NCBI RefSeq assembly: GCF_027596085.1 | Contig: NC_072459.1 | Span: 23,211,728 to 23,275,727 of the forward strand | Origin: Anoplopoma fimbria | Lineage: Eukaryota > Chordata > Actinopteri > Perciformes > Anoplopomatidae | DNA: 64,000 nucleotides | Direction of reading: 5' to 3' | Shown: one piece after another, positions 15,477 through 28,793 of the stretch | How the letters are laid out: each line of letters opens with the position of its first letter | How positions within the stretch are numbered: the first letter of the stretch is position 1 | The notes under the pieces: generated by a model | What the model was told of the DNA's origin: nothing | The model's input: only the letters and a program-made list of their open reading frames with translations | The model's database searches: none | Made by a program: the position numbers and the translations under genes

Positions 15477-18400
15477 AAGACAGCAGAGGAGATTACATAA
15501 AAAGTGCTCTAACCACAAACACAGAGCAGATAAGGAAAAAAGGAATTAAGAAAATAAAACTGCTGCGAGGGATCCTTTGTGCATTACCTTGTTCAGCCAG
15601 TTCCCAGTCTGGGCGAGGGGCACCGAGATGCTGGAGCGCAGGTAGCCACTGGCTCTGTCGCAGTGGGACAGGTAGGATATGGCCCCCTCCCCCTTCAGAG
15701 GGGCCAGACTCATCTGAACTGCCTTGCAAAGCAGCAGCACAGCCTTGGGAAGAGGGTGGCTGAAAACAAGAGGCAAGAAAAGGACAGTGAGGACGGTTAG
15801 TGTGGTTCCTTTACAACAGAGATGAAGGTTTAATTGTCTCTGTAACCATCATTCAACAATTCAACAGTTTAAATTTAAACTTGAAGGAAGAAAGAAATAC
15901 GTTTACTCTGGTTTCTGTATTGTCGAGTTGGAGCTTGTTTTTTGATATATCTAGACTGGCTAAAACAAGTTTTTTACTTCACTCACTCAAGGGTGTGCAG
16001 AGCCCTCGGCATCCGCTCTGCTTCTGCCAACAGTGACCTCACAGCGACATCATCGCCCTGCAGCCAATGCACAGCAGCCTTCAGGACCAAAGCCCACCAA
16101 CGACTCACTGGGTCTCCCACTGGCAGGAAGAACAGAGGGAGATTATGTAGAAATAAAAACAATAGGGAAAAACTAGATTGAGTCGAATACCCTGAATGGA
16201 CTTTTTTCGTGTGGCTGTGAAAAACATTTTCTCGTCAAGCTTTTGTCGAATGAGAGATAACGTGATGGTTAAGGCCCCCCAAAGCTGTATGTGTGTGATT
16301 ACATAAAATGCTTTGTGTTCAGAGTGTCTCTGTCTGAAAACAATCAATTAATGCTGTTGCTAATTAACATCCTCTCAACAGATTGTCAATGTGTTCATGT
16401 CCATTGGTCATTTATTACCACAAATCAATGACCGCAAGTGTTATCTGTGATAATCCAATAAAAAGTTAATCCCCAAAGCCAAAATGTCCGTCTGTGTGTG
16501 GCACAGAAAATCCATTCATGCTGACAGTTATAACTCTGATGGCTATCTGGTTAATATGCAGTAATGAAAAACAGAAATCACTCCCCCCCCCCACGCATAC
16601 ACCATCAGATGTGATTCATGCTTTATCGTGATTGGACAGGGTTGTTCTCCTCATGCAGCTCATACCTGGAGTGGTGGTGTGATTGGGAGGAGTCGAGAAG
16701 GGAGGAGGAGGAGACGGAGAGTCCTCTGTACAGCTGTTCAACAACTGGAGGAACTCTAGGGCACTGGAGAACTCCCTGAAAGAGAGACAGATCAGAGAAA
16801 AAGAACAGATCCGGGGTGAGTGAGTCATTAATTCACATCAAACTGGTAAAACCATGGCTGGTGCTCCTGACTTACCCGGAGCCGCTGCTGCGTTTGCCTG
16901 CTTCAGAGTCGTTCTGCGGCTGGATGAGAGTGTGAACGGCTCTCTCCAAAAGCTTCCTGCAGAAACAGCGGTGCAGCTGGGCAATGGGGTCAGCTACGGG
17001 AAGATCAAGAGAGAAACATTGAGATGATCAGTGAAATCATAGCATTCAGCATGTTTTATTTCTCCAACATCAAATAAACAAAGAAACACAATATTCACTC
17101 AAGGTATATAAAGCTCAACACAATGCAACAAAGATGTGCAAGCCAACCCAGCAAATTTAACCTAAATGATTTAGTGTGAGATCCATTCATTTATTTATTT
17201 TCAATAATTATCAGGGGCCCATTTCAGATTTTTAGTATCATCGCTAAATTAAAGATGCAATTAAATAGTAAATTATATTTCCTTTTATAGAAATTTCCTC
17301 TAGCAATATGATTGAGATTTCTTTAAAGGTGCTAAATGTACCCTAAAAAGCATGATGACTTGAATTTGTTAAAATTTTGGTAAAATTAAAAATACAATTT
17401 GAAAACAGAAAGACAGCTAGACAGACAAAGCGAAAGAACATAAGTATGGCAGAAAAACAAGTTAAGTAAAGTATGTTGGGGCCTGTATTTATTTATGTCA
17501 TACTTGGGTCTCTCTGAGAAGTGTACACCCCGTCGCTGCTCTCCGACTTCACCGACCAATCACAACTCAGGAAGAACTGCCTGCCCAAAGGCGTGAAGAG
17601 CCAGCGCAGGCAGTCAGGGATTGGCTTGGTCTCTGATTGGCTGGCCACGCTCTCTGCGCAACTCAACAGGTAACCCTGGGAGATAGAAAAAGAAAGAAAA
17701 AGGGAACAAAGTAAGTACCATTTAAATAGTTACAGACAGAAGATGCACCATGTAAGAGACTCACTGGCAGACAGGAGAGGTGGTGGCCCAGCACGGTGCG
17801 CAGGGCTGTTGCTGCGGTGACGTAGATCTGGGTGAGCTGGGCGGGGGCCATCTTGCCTTGGGCGCTCTGGCTGAGGTTGACAGCGCTCACAGACACTGAC
17901 AAAGCCCAAAGGCTGCTTCGCTGAGGCAGCTTTCCTACAGAGAGAAAGAGAGAGGACAGAAACCATCTTATTGTGGTTGAATCTTGATAGCATGTCAAAG
18001 TAAAAGTAAGGTCCAATATTAATTTGTTGCAAATAAATGAATACGGTTGTGGAGTCATTTATCTAACCCTCGTGTGCTTGTCCTGCTTGTGTACAGCGTC
18101 AGCCCACTTTGTTCTCAACACTCACCTGTGAGCTGCAGCTGGCTCAGCCGGTGGTAAACCAGCGCTGCATCCTTCGCGCTAGTCCTAGCCTCCTCCCCCT
18201 CGTGCTTCCCCCCAACCTGATGAACCAGCCAACCCAGAGGAGTCGGACGATGCAAGACGTAGCGAATCAGATTCCAGGACAGCGAGAAGACCAGGTCCAG
18301 AGTGGTTGATGGAAGCGCTCGAGTCAAGACGGACAGGCAGGTCTCTAAACTGGACATTGCCGCTGTGTAATCTCCCTGCAGGAGAGAGGAGAGAGGGAGA

Positions 18401-21400
18401 ATAGTGAGCTCATCAGTATTCAGTGAAGACTGATAGGGAAGAGGGGGGCGACTTGAACAAAAGCTAAAAATAAACTCTTGTAGGGAACAGGCAGGCTAAA
18501 CTGAGACATCAGCGAGAGAATCAAAGCCAATCAAACTGGGCGAAGGGATCTTCAGTTAGTGAGAAATCATCACATATAACTGTCAAAGCACATCCAAAAC
18601 TGGATCCAATATTCACACAGTCACATGAAATGTAAGGGAGTGTTATCATGTTTTCCTTTATTTGAAAATGCTACCTCACAAAATATAATGCAAGGGAAAA
18701 TAACTATAAATAGCATTCCAAATTGTTTTACTCTGCTTGTTTGAGATTTCTAATGAACTTCTGATCACGGGGCTCGTCTGTACTCACCCTGTTGAGTTGC
18801 AGGTCGGCTTGTTTACGATGCCTCCAGAATGACACAGATTTCGGCGAGTGAAGGGGTGTGACAGGCTCCCACAGGTAGAGCACCCTGACGCAACCCCACA
18901 CCGCTCCCACCCCACTCAACACCCACACCATCACCCATGGCAACAGGCAACGCAGCCAGGATGCTGGAGGGCCAGAGGAGGAGAAACGTGATGCATTTAA
19001 AAATACTTTACAACAAAGTATTCTGCTGCGACACTAATTCAATCATGACTCTTTCTCTGCTCACCAAAGTCCTGTGTGTGAGTTGGGAACCAGACAAGCG
19101 TTCTAGACGGCCCGTGGCCCGCAGATAAGCTGGGGCTCCCTAAAGCCTCAGAGCCCAACAAAGATGGCAACGGGTTCAGGGACAGGCAGAAGAAGGTCAG
19201 GGCACAGAGAAGCAGTCGAGAGCGATCCATGACTCCAACCGAGGAGGGAGAATCCGGCTCAATCTTCATCTGCCAGATGTTAAGAGAGAACAGGTTTACA
19301 ATAATCAATAGCTATACATACAATGTCTGTATAATAATACACAATCATGTCAGCTAAGAAACTAACACCAAGAACCCTAAGTATGCTTTTGCAACATTGT
19401 ATTTAATGATAGGAACATAGTTGTGGTTTTGCTGTTTTAGTAATTTAACTTAATTTGAGAGTTAGAAAGAGCTATAGAAAGAGTAGTAGAACACACAAAA
19501 GAAGTGGTTTGTGAGAGCAATATTATTCACAAAACAATCTTTTTAAACCTTTCTTGTAACATTCAAATTTAAATGATCAGAATTATTTCTTAATGTAGTT
19601 GTAGATAAAAAAAGAAATAATCAACATAACACCTTCTAAACAATTTCACATAAAATCCTTCGAGCTGTTCACTGGTGGAAAGCTTGTACTAGCATAAAGG
19701 AATAACCCATATAATTAACTACTGTTATTCTAAAGACTAAGGTGTGTTACCTGCTCGTGATCCAGCAAGGGGCTGCCTGGCTCTGAGTCCACACAGTAAG
19801 GAGAGAACTGAGGAGGGGAGCCAGAACCAGAACCAGAGTCCGAGGCTGGAGGAGACATCATCACTATTTCCTCTTTGAGCTCTACGTCTTCAGACAGAAT
19901 CACTGGCTCTGAAACAGAGAAGGGGACTCAATGAAATCTCAAGTTGCTACTGATTCAGTGTTTACAACATTCATTGATGTAAACACTTACTGTTCTTGTG
20001 GTTGCCCATCTTTAGGGCCAAGTTCTCCTGCCGTAGTTTGTGGTTGGTTTGCTGCAGGTATCTGATGTAGTCAATGGCCTTCCTCAGCACTCCTGACTTA
20101 TGCATCTGTGAAGACATGAAGGAGGATATTTAAGGATCCAACTTCTATCAAGTGCATGAGTGAAATTAGGGATTTTATTTATTAATTTAAAATTACCGTA
20201 CCGGTGGACTAACCTTCGCATCATTGCCCATGACTAGGTCTCTGAGCTCAACGATCTTGTCGTTGATGGAGGAGCGATACCTCTTCTCGATGATGTTGTG
20301 TGTCGTCCTCCTCTCGCCCTCCTTCACCACTCCTCCCGGGCCTATTACCCCTCCCATCATCTGGCATTGATCCATGCTTGATCTGCCCATGTTGGTGCAG
20401 TGAGAGGAGCCTGGCTGTAGCTGCTTGATCGGCAGTTTGTCTCCTCCTCCCATCATCATGGGGACGGTGGTCAGGATGTTGCCGCTCATCAGTGTCTAGG
20501 GACGGAAATCAGTAGCAGCACGGTATTTGTCAGTCTTGGAACCAAAACAAAGACCATACTTAACAACCAAATGGTGATATAAAAAAATGTAGGCTAGCTG
20601 AATACCGGGACTTGCAGAGATGTGTTCTGGATGGGCGTAGTCAAGGTGGTGATCCCTGTGGGGCTCTGCATGGTAGACAGCACCTGCGTGCCGTCGGGTT
20701 TCAATGTTGTGAGAACCAGCGAGTCGGTCTTCAGAATCTGAGGCTGCTGGACAAGAAGCTGATGGAAAGACGGCCAAAAGGTCAATGCAAGGCTTTTAAG
20801 TTTGTTTACAAGTTTAAAAGATTAAAACATTGGTACGCAGATCTGCAGGGCCTCTACTCATCTTTGCATTTATCAAACATTGAGAAAGAAAGGAATTAGT
20901 GCACAACCTATCTTTTGCAGAAATTAGGGTGAGATTGTTAGGTCTGGTTTGTTGTCCACCTCTTATTATCAGCTAATCATCTTTACACTGCTATACATTT
21001 TGAGCTTACTCACAGGGACTTGCTGCATCTGCTGCTGCATAGTGTGGACTGTGGTGGGCGCTGCAGAGAGGGTCTGGATGGTCTGACAGGTCGGGGTCAG
21101 AAGACGCTGGTGTTGAATGGTCATTGGCTGGAGCTGTGACGTCATAATGCTCTGCATCTGTGGTTGGAGGACTGGGAATGGGAGACAAGATGGTGGTTGA
21201 TTTGTCTGTCAAATTCAAAACACACTGCGGATCCTGAGAGGAAACCATATTTCTACGACAACATGTAACCATTAGGAGACAGTGTAATGGACTGTGCGAT
21301 GAATTCAATCTGTAATCAGCCTAATATCTCAAACATTCAACAGAACACAGTCCTATTCCTCTCTTTAGTCACCTTGGAAACTAGAACCTGGGCTCTGGTG

Positions 21401-24400
21401 GCAGATGACGGGGCTCTGAATGAAACGGGACTGTCCACCGTTGGAGGCAATCATCACGGTCTGGGCCGCTTGGGTCTGGATGGGCATGCCCGTCTGGCTG
21501 TGGGTCTGAACCAGGGTGTGGACTGGGAAGCTTTGGGTCTGCATGGCGATCCCCTGGGTGTGCATCTGCATTTAAGTAGAACAAATATATCCAGTTTTAT
21601 CTCCACATGCATTCTTCCCTCTAAAGTTTGATGCAACATAAGACAGTTCACCAGTCTATTTTGATTTACTGTCTTAGGAAAAAGTTATTTCACTCAAGAA
21701 AATAAACTATTTCTGTCAGGCTGACTGCAGTTTTGCTGAGATGTGCGTTGCTACTTGAAGGGATGCTGAGCTGGATATTATATTTTACCGTCTTCAGTAC
21801 TATGAATTTTTCTCCTGTCAGCAGAAGCTTTCTTTTTTATATGGATGGCACCATAAAAGAAATAAACAAAATTGACTCCACAACAGACAATGAAATCACA
21901 GCAGGGGAGGCAGGCCCCTTGAAAACAGCCTGACTCCAAACTACAGCACCCGTCCATCACTGCAGCACTTATATTTCAGACCCACGCAGAGATCCAAAAC
22001 TTAACCTTCAATACAGCTTTCATTAAGCTACATAACTTTTCATAAAACTAACTCATCGCTTGTAGAATAAGTTGCATTATTACTCGTAGTAACAATGAGT
22101 AAAATGGGAGTCATTACTCATGTCAAAGTGGTGACAGTTGATACCTGGATGGTGGGCTGGGCTGTCTGATGGGGCTGAGGCTGGATGGGTTGGACCACCT
22201 GAGGCCGGGGCTGGAGGAGGGGAGGGCTGCGGGTCACCTGTTGCTGCACTGTGGTGACGGTGGTGGGGGAGGGAGTCTGTACGGGAGTGAGGGGAGGGGT
22301 GAGGGGCATAGACAGGGGAGACAGCGTCTGCGGGGCGGCGAGGCTGACGGTGGAGCTCTGGTAGACAGCAGGGGCCGGTGTCTTGGGGGTTTGAGGAGTC
22401 GGAGGAGTCTGGATGGCAGGGCGCGGAGCGATGCTGACGCCGCCACTCTGCACAGAGCCTGCTGAGCTCATCTGATCCTCAAACAAGTCTGGGAAGTCCC
22501 CCACCTGGTTGCTGACAAACTGCAGCATCTCTGAGGAGATGGAGAAACAGATTTGACATTACAACACGGCTGGAGTGGATTTAGAAATGAAATATAAGCT
22601 TGTGGGACAGCTCTGACTTTTATTCAATGATATAAAATATGATACAGGGTATGAGGTATATGTCAACATCTTAACAATTCTGTAATTTAAAATGTTTAAA
22701 TATCAAGAAATACAACTTCATAATAATAGATGAATTTCACTTTAACATGTTGCAAGAGGAGCTAAATCCAATGACTGACAATTACTTGACTACCTTTAAG
22801 CTTACGTTTTTAGCTACACACATATTACAGTACCAAGAAGATAATCATCTATATATCGCTTCCCCAAGTGTCCTTGAAAATTACTCTTTGATTGAAACTT
22901 GACATAAGGTGGTAAGGTTGTTCCACCAATGACCTGGCCCAGATGTGTGAATGTGGTTTACGATTAACAGATAAGACTAGTAAAGCCCAGAGAATTTCTT
23001 TGACGTTGCCTTGAGTTGGCACATGTATGCACACACAGAAAGAAGCTACTGTTCTGGCCATGAACCAGTGAAAACGTTGTACTGAAAGCAAAAGGCCACA
23101 GATAGATAACACAGATAACCTTGAAAAGGTTTGTAGTAATCTCACTGATGGCCCCGAAAGACAATGGCAGCAGTTTGATAAAGAATACAGCGGCACTGAG
23201 AGAGCTGATGGATGGATGGCAATATATTGATGATCAATTGGGCTCCTGTTGTTAAACACCATCTAATAGAATTAAATAAATGGTTTATTAAATACAGTAG
23301 AGATGCAAAAAACTATGTCACTTATTTAAGACTTGATGGCAAATGTTTGGGTTCTGCAATATAATAATATACACTAATTTGCAAATGTATGAGGCCCACA
23401 CTGGCAAAACTGCAACAAGTCCTTTCCTCATTATTGTTAATGTAAAGTTTGTGCACATGTTTTATGTGGAAGGAAATGCGTTCAATATGTTTTTCAGACC
23501 TAAAGCAAACACAGGATGTGTTTTAGTGTGAATTTACTCTCCACAGGCCACCTTTAATATTTAGTCTACTTTCATTGATATAAAAAGAGGGAATTTTTTC
23601 ACCAATTATGATCAAGTACTAAGCATTTTTGTCTGTTTATTTTAATAAAAATACAGAGTATATCGTTTTTAAATTAAATTCCCCCAAAATAAAATAAAAA
23701 ATAATGAAATGTATCACTATCACAGTATACAACTATTTATACTGTGATCCTTTGTTTCTTTTATGTGGTGTTAAAGTCTCTCTAATGTCTTGTCAGCTCT
23801 GAGACAAAAGCAGATGACCAGAGAACACAAGCCTGTTCATAACTGTGGATAACACCATGCTGTTCAGAGTCCCTCTGGACTTTGGTACTTCAAGACGTTT
23901 GACAGATCTACAGGGTCCATATGGTGGAAGCTGCCAGGACTGATCGTAGTGCAGATGGGTTCAGCCATCAGGGTCAATGAGGAGTCAATAAACAGAGGCT
24001 GTAGCCTTGAACTAAGTCTTACTGTTCAGCAAAGCACGACCAGACAACCAAACAGAACATGGTTATGGATATTTTTAAGAGGGACATGAAATCAGTGATT
24101 ACCCTCACAGACGCGGCCATTTCTAATAATCTGAATGGGAAGTTGTACAACAGATGAACAACAGCACTGAGAGTTTAAGATACAGGATATCATACAGCCA
24201 AACGATGTTTGAAGTTACAGTTAACATTATCAATGAGTTTACCTTGCTCAACATGTAGAAGTTCATTCCAGTCACTAGTGTACTTTGTGACCTTATATTG
24301 ACATGATTCATTAGACGCAAGGAGTGGCAGTCTGTCATTAAATATGTTAATACCTTGTCTAAACAAAATCATTCATGGAGCAGTTGACACATGCTTTCAA

Positions 24401-26090
24401 AGAGCTGAGAATGAAAAAAATAATTTTGTCATCTCTCTCTATGTCATTGTGATAGATTTGACCACAAACACTAAAGGGGTAGGATACCAGAATAGATGCA
24501 TGAAGCTGGAAAGTTGACACAGTGGAGAAATAAAACTTACTCATGTTTCTGAGCAACAGAGGCAACTTTCTGTTACCTCACCACTTGTTGCATTTCAATG
24601 AAGTTTATAACACAATAAAGGTGTTCTTATCTGCATACACAGATGTCCTTTCAGTTGTTTTACAATTTCATGACCATAAAAAATGATTTGATCGAGGGAC
24701 ACAAAATACCAGCTGGCCGAGGGCGGTAGTTCTTCTAATGGTACTAATGACTGTGAGAGGAAGTTCTATTGACAGTGAGAGGTTAGCGAGAGGGTCATAA
24801 AAAGTAAAAGTACTTCCGAACACGGATATTCTAAATGGCAAAAACTACAACAATAATGGTTCAGGTTAAAATTATGCAGAATCCTACTTTTAACAGCCCT
24901 GATTGAGTGTAGGACACAGTTTCAGATAGAAACATTATAAGACCATAAACTTTCCTGAGCCTTACTGCTCAGGAGCTTTTACCTATCAGTGTCACATGGA
25001 CATGCACACACACTGAATATAGGCAGACACACGAGCACATGCACTTGTGCACCTCCATGGGGGGCAGACTGTTGATGACAGACAGGACAAAGCAGCTCTG
25101 AGCCCCCAGAGCTTCAGACAAGCTTACACAAAGGGTAAATCCATCGAAGGGGGACAGTTTCCTAGGCTGCTAGGCGCAGAGAAAATAGGTTGTATAATCA
25201 GAGCTGCTGTTGCTAAGAGAATAATTGGGAGAGGAAGAATGTTCTAGATGAATATAGGGTCAACTGCATGAGCCCTTACAGGGGCTTACACCCAATGAAC
25301 ATGGCTCATCTGAAGTAACCACAGGGAGAGCAATAAGACCTATCACTGAAGATTTGAAAGAGGCTGTTACGACTTTAAATTCATATGATAAAAGCAAACA
25401 AATATAAAGTATATTATTAGAGGAAGGGGGTGCCTACGGTTAATGTTACTAGAGTCATTTATTCTGCAGTTGGCTGCTCTGCCTGACGGGAAAAGTGAAC
25501 TTATCGATTAGCCGTGGCCAGACAGCGACAGAGGGAAGAAAATAACTCAAGTGTGGGCTGTCTTTGTTGCAGCTCGCCTGTGAATTCATCAGTCAACCCT
25601 CAGTTGTCGTTTCTCTCTCTCTCGGTCACAATCTGTACATTCCTGTCTTTTCAGGCAATGATTATGTGGGATTACATAACTGTGCCTGAGGGTTTGTTGT
25701 CTGCTCACTCTGTCTAAAGGCCCCCTTTGAAAAGAGAATTAATACCCCAAACCAAAGGCAGGAATAGGTTCTGAAATGTTTCATAAGCCTGTGTGCAGTA
25801 AGTATCATTACTATTTATTAAATCATCTCATTAAGTAGAGTTATAAACCCACTGCTGTGTCCACTAGTAGGCAAAAAGACAGGGTTCTACCTTGAAACAG
25901 AGTTCATCTCACACGTCTGACATCACAAACACAAACACACCCACACCCACACCGGTCCATCAGTGCGGTCTGGTGATTTGACATTCAGTAAAATTCCACC
26001 CTAATGGAAATCTGGTGACTCTGCACTGGCAAGCGTTTCACCAAAAGCCCAGTCCTTTGAAAATGTGCCCAAGGGAGAAACTTGTTTTGA

Positions 26091-26162
<72 letters not shown>

Positions 26163-26934
26163 GATCAGGGATGCTGTTCACTGAAAGCCTGTCTACAGAG
26201 CCCAGACTGGATCTTTACAGAGATGTTGTCCCATAAACTCAGCCCAATGGTTCTGCAGAATCAGCTTCGAAAAGATGCTGAGGAAAAGTCTTCTTCATTC
26301 AATTCTACAAGCATCTTAAATATTGACATAGGAGTCAAGAAGTCTAAATAATACAAATGTAAATGGTTCATCTCATGACCCTTAACTTATGGTGAAATCC
26401 CAGTGAAGCTTGATGAGCAAGTTACATTCTTGTGTCTCACTTCTTCACTGCCCACATAGACAGTTTCCTGATGAATGACACATCACGCTGAAACCACCTC
26501 TGCCTCATGGAAAACATCACTCTGCCTACTTAACTCATTTACTATTCGGTTGATATTTGCAAAGTGTTATTGTGCTGAATAAATCTTACTGACCCCAGCA
26601 ACAGACAAATGCAACATTCAACATGTATTGACTACATAATAGGACCTGTAAGGGTAATACATCTTAACTTCCTTTCAAACAGAGCTGTGTCGTGACTTCT
26701 TTGAGGACTAAACTTTGTACATTGTGCAGCCTTCATACAAACACAAACAAAGCTCCTCAGCAGGAAGGGGAAACAGGCCGCTTAGAAGACTTAGAAACAA
26801 GCAGACAACACTTGACAGTGTTAGCAGTGACACAACTACTCACCATCGATGTCTCCCAAGGTGAATTCGTCCCCTAATTCCGCTAAAGTCGGGTCCATGT
26901 TCTCCATGGTGGAGATGTACTCTCCGGTGTCCAT
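12996..26934 (-). CDS. srebf2: Sterol regulatory element-binding protein 2 (SREBP-2), complete
   Basis: ER-anchored bHLH-zip factor that, after Golgi cleavage, activates cholesterol synthesis and LDL-uptake genes. Coding exons: 26934-26844, 22530-22145, 21565-21373, 21171-21014, 20758-20606, 20495-20214, 20105-19991, 19908-19751, 19269-19065, 18963-18788, 18375-18126, 17934-17765, 17675-17504, 16993-16876, 16775-16666, 16119-15987, 15759-15588, 14844-14668, 13655-13544, 13216-12996. Phases close exactly: 1183 residues (human 1141). Order: acidic N-terminus ([16 protein letters not shown]); Pro/Gln/Thr-rich linker; bHLH at about 386-421 with [17 protein letters not shown], including the Tyr (about 400) that allows sterol-element binding; zipper at 422-459; SPPASDSGS degron-like block; DRSR before membrane helix 1 (about 531-551) with the NP pair needed by site-2 protease; short luminal loop; helix 2 (about 583-606); [10 protein letters not shown] and the C-terminal regulatory domain ending GGTTIAAS (human GGTAIAAS). 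Intronic miR-33 and the CCDC134 neighbour favour srebf2 over srebf1. Confidence 0.98.
13284..13338. repeat. short tandem repeat in last srebf2 intron
   Basis: Three copies of a 16-bp unit built from GTGTGTGTATACAT, inside the intron between coding exons 19 and 20. Ordinary microsatellite-derived array. Confidence 0.85.
15191..15259 (-). ncRNA. mir33: microRNA miR-33 precursor hairpin in srebf2 intron 17
   Basis: The minus strand at 15254-15234 reads GTGCATTGTAGTTGCATTGC followed by A, which is the vertebrate miR-33a 5p sequence (miR-33b differs in the middle). Flanking bases fold into a stem from CTGTGG (15259) to the complementary 3p arm (CAATGTGCCTGCAGTGCAG), closed by a loop of about 15 nt. 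The 3p arm differs from human at several positions but keeps pairing. miR-33 is co-transcribed with SREBF genes and represses cholesterol export and fatty-acid oxidation targets such as ABCA1, reinforcing the host factor. It sits between coding exons 17 (15588) and 18 (14844). Confidence 0.97.
15381..15475. repeat. (GT)n microsatellite upstream of mir-33 in the same intron
   Basis: About 47 uninterrupted GT units. In transcript sense it is (CA)n and ends about 120 nt before the miR-33 hairpin. Confidence 0.99.
22531..26843. other. srebf2 intron 1, 4.3 kb
   Basis: Large first intron. Apart from a (GA)n tract near 26.1 kb I find no gene-like frame, RNA gene or clear transposon. The 137-codon minus frame at 22849-23262 has no recognisable features. 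Enhancer content cannot be judged from one sequence. Confidence 0.5.
26094..26159. repeat. (GA)n microsatellite
   Basis: About 32 AG units inside srebf2 intron 1. Confidence 0.98.
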
Positions 26935-27154
26935 CCTGTGTGTTCGCAGCTCGCCTCCCCGGCTGTCACCGGAGGGTCTCAGGGGGGAAAGAAACAACAC
27001 CTGCGGGCTATTCTGTGGCGTTCAGCAACGCCCACAACCCCGTAATCTTACTGAGAAGATCGACTGCTCAACACAACCGTAAGACAACACAATAGCCCCA
27101 AGAGAGGCAGATAACGGCGTCGATAAACTAGTTCACACCGATATATGGTTAAGT

Positions 27155-27275
27155 CGTCGCCATCTTGTTTTACGCTCATTACGTCATTCACAAACAGACT
27201 CTGTGGCTCAAAGCAGGATCTGATTGGTCGATACCAAGCTGTTGTTGTCATGAGACCAGTCATCATCAGCCAATG
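27155..27275 (-). promoter_or_regulatory. srebf2 promoter region
   Basis: Just upstream of the 5' UTR: a YY1-type element (CAAGATGGCG on the minus strand, 27167-27158), a CRE-like TGACGT (27186-27181), and two CCAAT boxes in opposite orientation (27223-27227 read as CCAAT on the minus strand; 27270-27274 on the plus strand). NF-Y sites are known partners of SREBP at SREBF2 promoters. I did not recognise a canonical sterol element beside them. Confidence 0.5.
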
Positions 27276-27289
27276 AGAAGGTCGTATTT

Positions 27290-28529
27290 GCCGTGGTCTG
27301 ATAGTACGTCAACCATCAGAAGCTTCTGTGTCATTTGAATAAACCGCGCCCCCTGTCTTTAATGACAACAAGTTAGACAAACTAAGTGCCTTGGAATTAA
27401 TGTTAATAAATACATTAGTCAATAGATAACGTTAAATACATATTGGAGACATGTTAATGCAAATGATAAACACATCTATTATACAATACCCAATATCTTT
27501 TACTTAATAGAAGATTGTATATTTTGTGTTTATTAAAAATGCAATACCCTATAACAAAAATATACAAGTTCACTTAGTGTCCAATCAGAGTTAATGATTC
27601 TTACCACGTTAATGCTTAAAAAATATATACTTCAGGTCAGATCTTTTATGAATAAGCAGCAACTGTGCACTAAAATACAAAAAGTAATTCATTTAAGTTT
27701 TACTTAAAGTGAAATTATTAGTATATTAGCTGCTTAATACTTAAAAATAAAAGAAATACAAATAAAGTTGAATTATTAATTTGTGCACGTAATCCAACCA
27801 TCAGTTCTATGATATAGCTGATTTAAAAAGTTTCACAAATGTACTCTAGCACAAGCACCTAAAAGTGATTATCAAAAAAGGTTCTTGTGGTAATTTTCTA
27901 TTAAAATCAAGTGAGGTAACAGCAGAAAAGGTAACAACAAATGAACAACAGAACACATGAAATGAGGACAATGCATTCACTGGAAGTAGAGTTGTTGACT
28001 TTTTTGTTTAATTCACTTCACCAAAGTAAACATTGAGCTGTTGATACATTTCCAGAAGTTTAAATCAGGGTTGGATCAAAACTCAAATTTTGGGTACATA
28101 TTACAGGATGTGAAACACTGCAAAGCAACCACCCACTGTCATCTGCAAGTACAAACACTGAGGATATAAATATAATACTTCAGACCTTTTGTTCATTTAC
28201 AACACCCATTACTGTAATGAGTAAGCTTAATTACATTAAAACATTGTTTTTTTCACCCAGCAAAATATCTTATTTTTAGTGATTCTTCCTAAGAAAGAGT
28301 AAAAGATTAAAATAAGTCAAATTGTAAACCTTCATTAAATAATATCATTCATTCGACTGAGTTCACACTGCTGAACTGTGTGACCGACATTTTCAGCAGC
28401 CCAGTTCCCAAAAGTAATTTTCTCTTTATTTTTATTATGTGTTTGAGGACATTAGGTCGTGTTCAAAACCAACCAACTGTGAGATGAATAACTTCATAAA
28501 AATTGATTTTTGTTGGAAATGTGTTTGTC
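27290..28529. other. AT-rich intergenic stretch between srebf2 promoter and the GIMAP-type gene
   Basis: About 1.2 kb with no supported gene or repeat. Confidence 0.4.
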
Positions 28530-28793
28530 TTTATTAGTCATCCCACACAACATTGCAAACGTCACTGAACTCATTCGCCTCCCTCAAACCGTTCCAACCA
28601 ATATACTGCAATTACAATATCTGCTCTCTGTTGTCTATTATCATTTGTGATTGTATCGTTGAGGTGCTTTGCATTTCCGTGGCAAAGCAATATCTTTCAC
28701 TGCTACTGAGTGTAGTACTATATCAGAAGACCAGGGAAACAAATATGAATATAATCTCATTCCCTGTGTTATGACTCCAGTCTTAACCTGTAT
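28530..28793 (-). other. 3' UTR of the GIMAP-type gene
   Basis: Minus-strand AATAAA at 28535-28530 would end a UTR of about 260 nt. A second AATAAA overlaps the stop codon itself (28794-28800). Confidence 0.45.

Noticed and set aside
15152..15763. 203-codon plus-strand frame
   Set aside because: Open only because it crosses a stop-free GT repeat and the antisense of srebf2 exon 17; it also covers the miR-33 hairpin.
22849..23262. 137-codon minus frame in srebf2 intron 1
   Set aside because: Cys/Ser/Leu-rich with no motif; srebf2 exons 1 and 2 join in phase without it.
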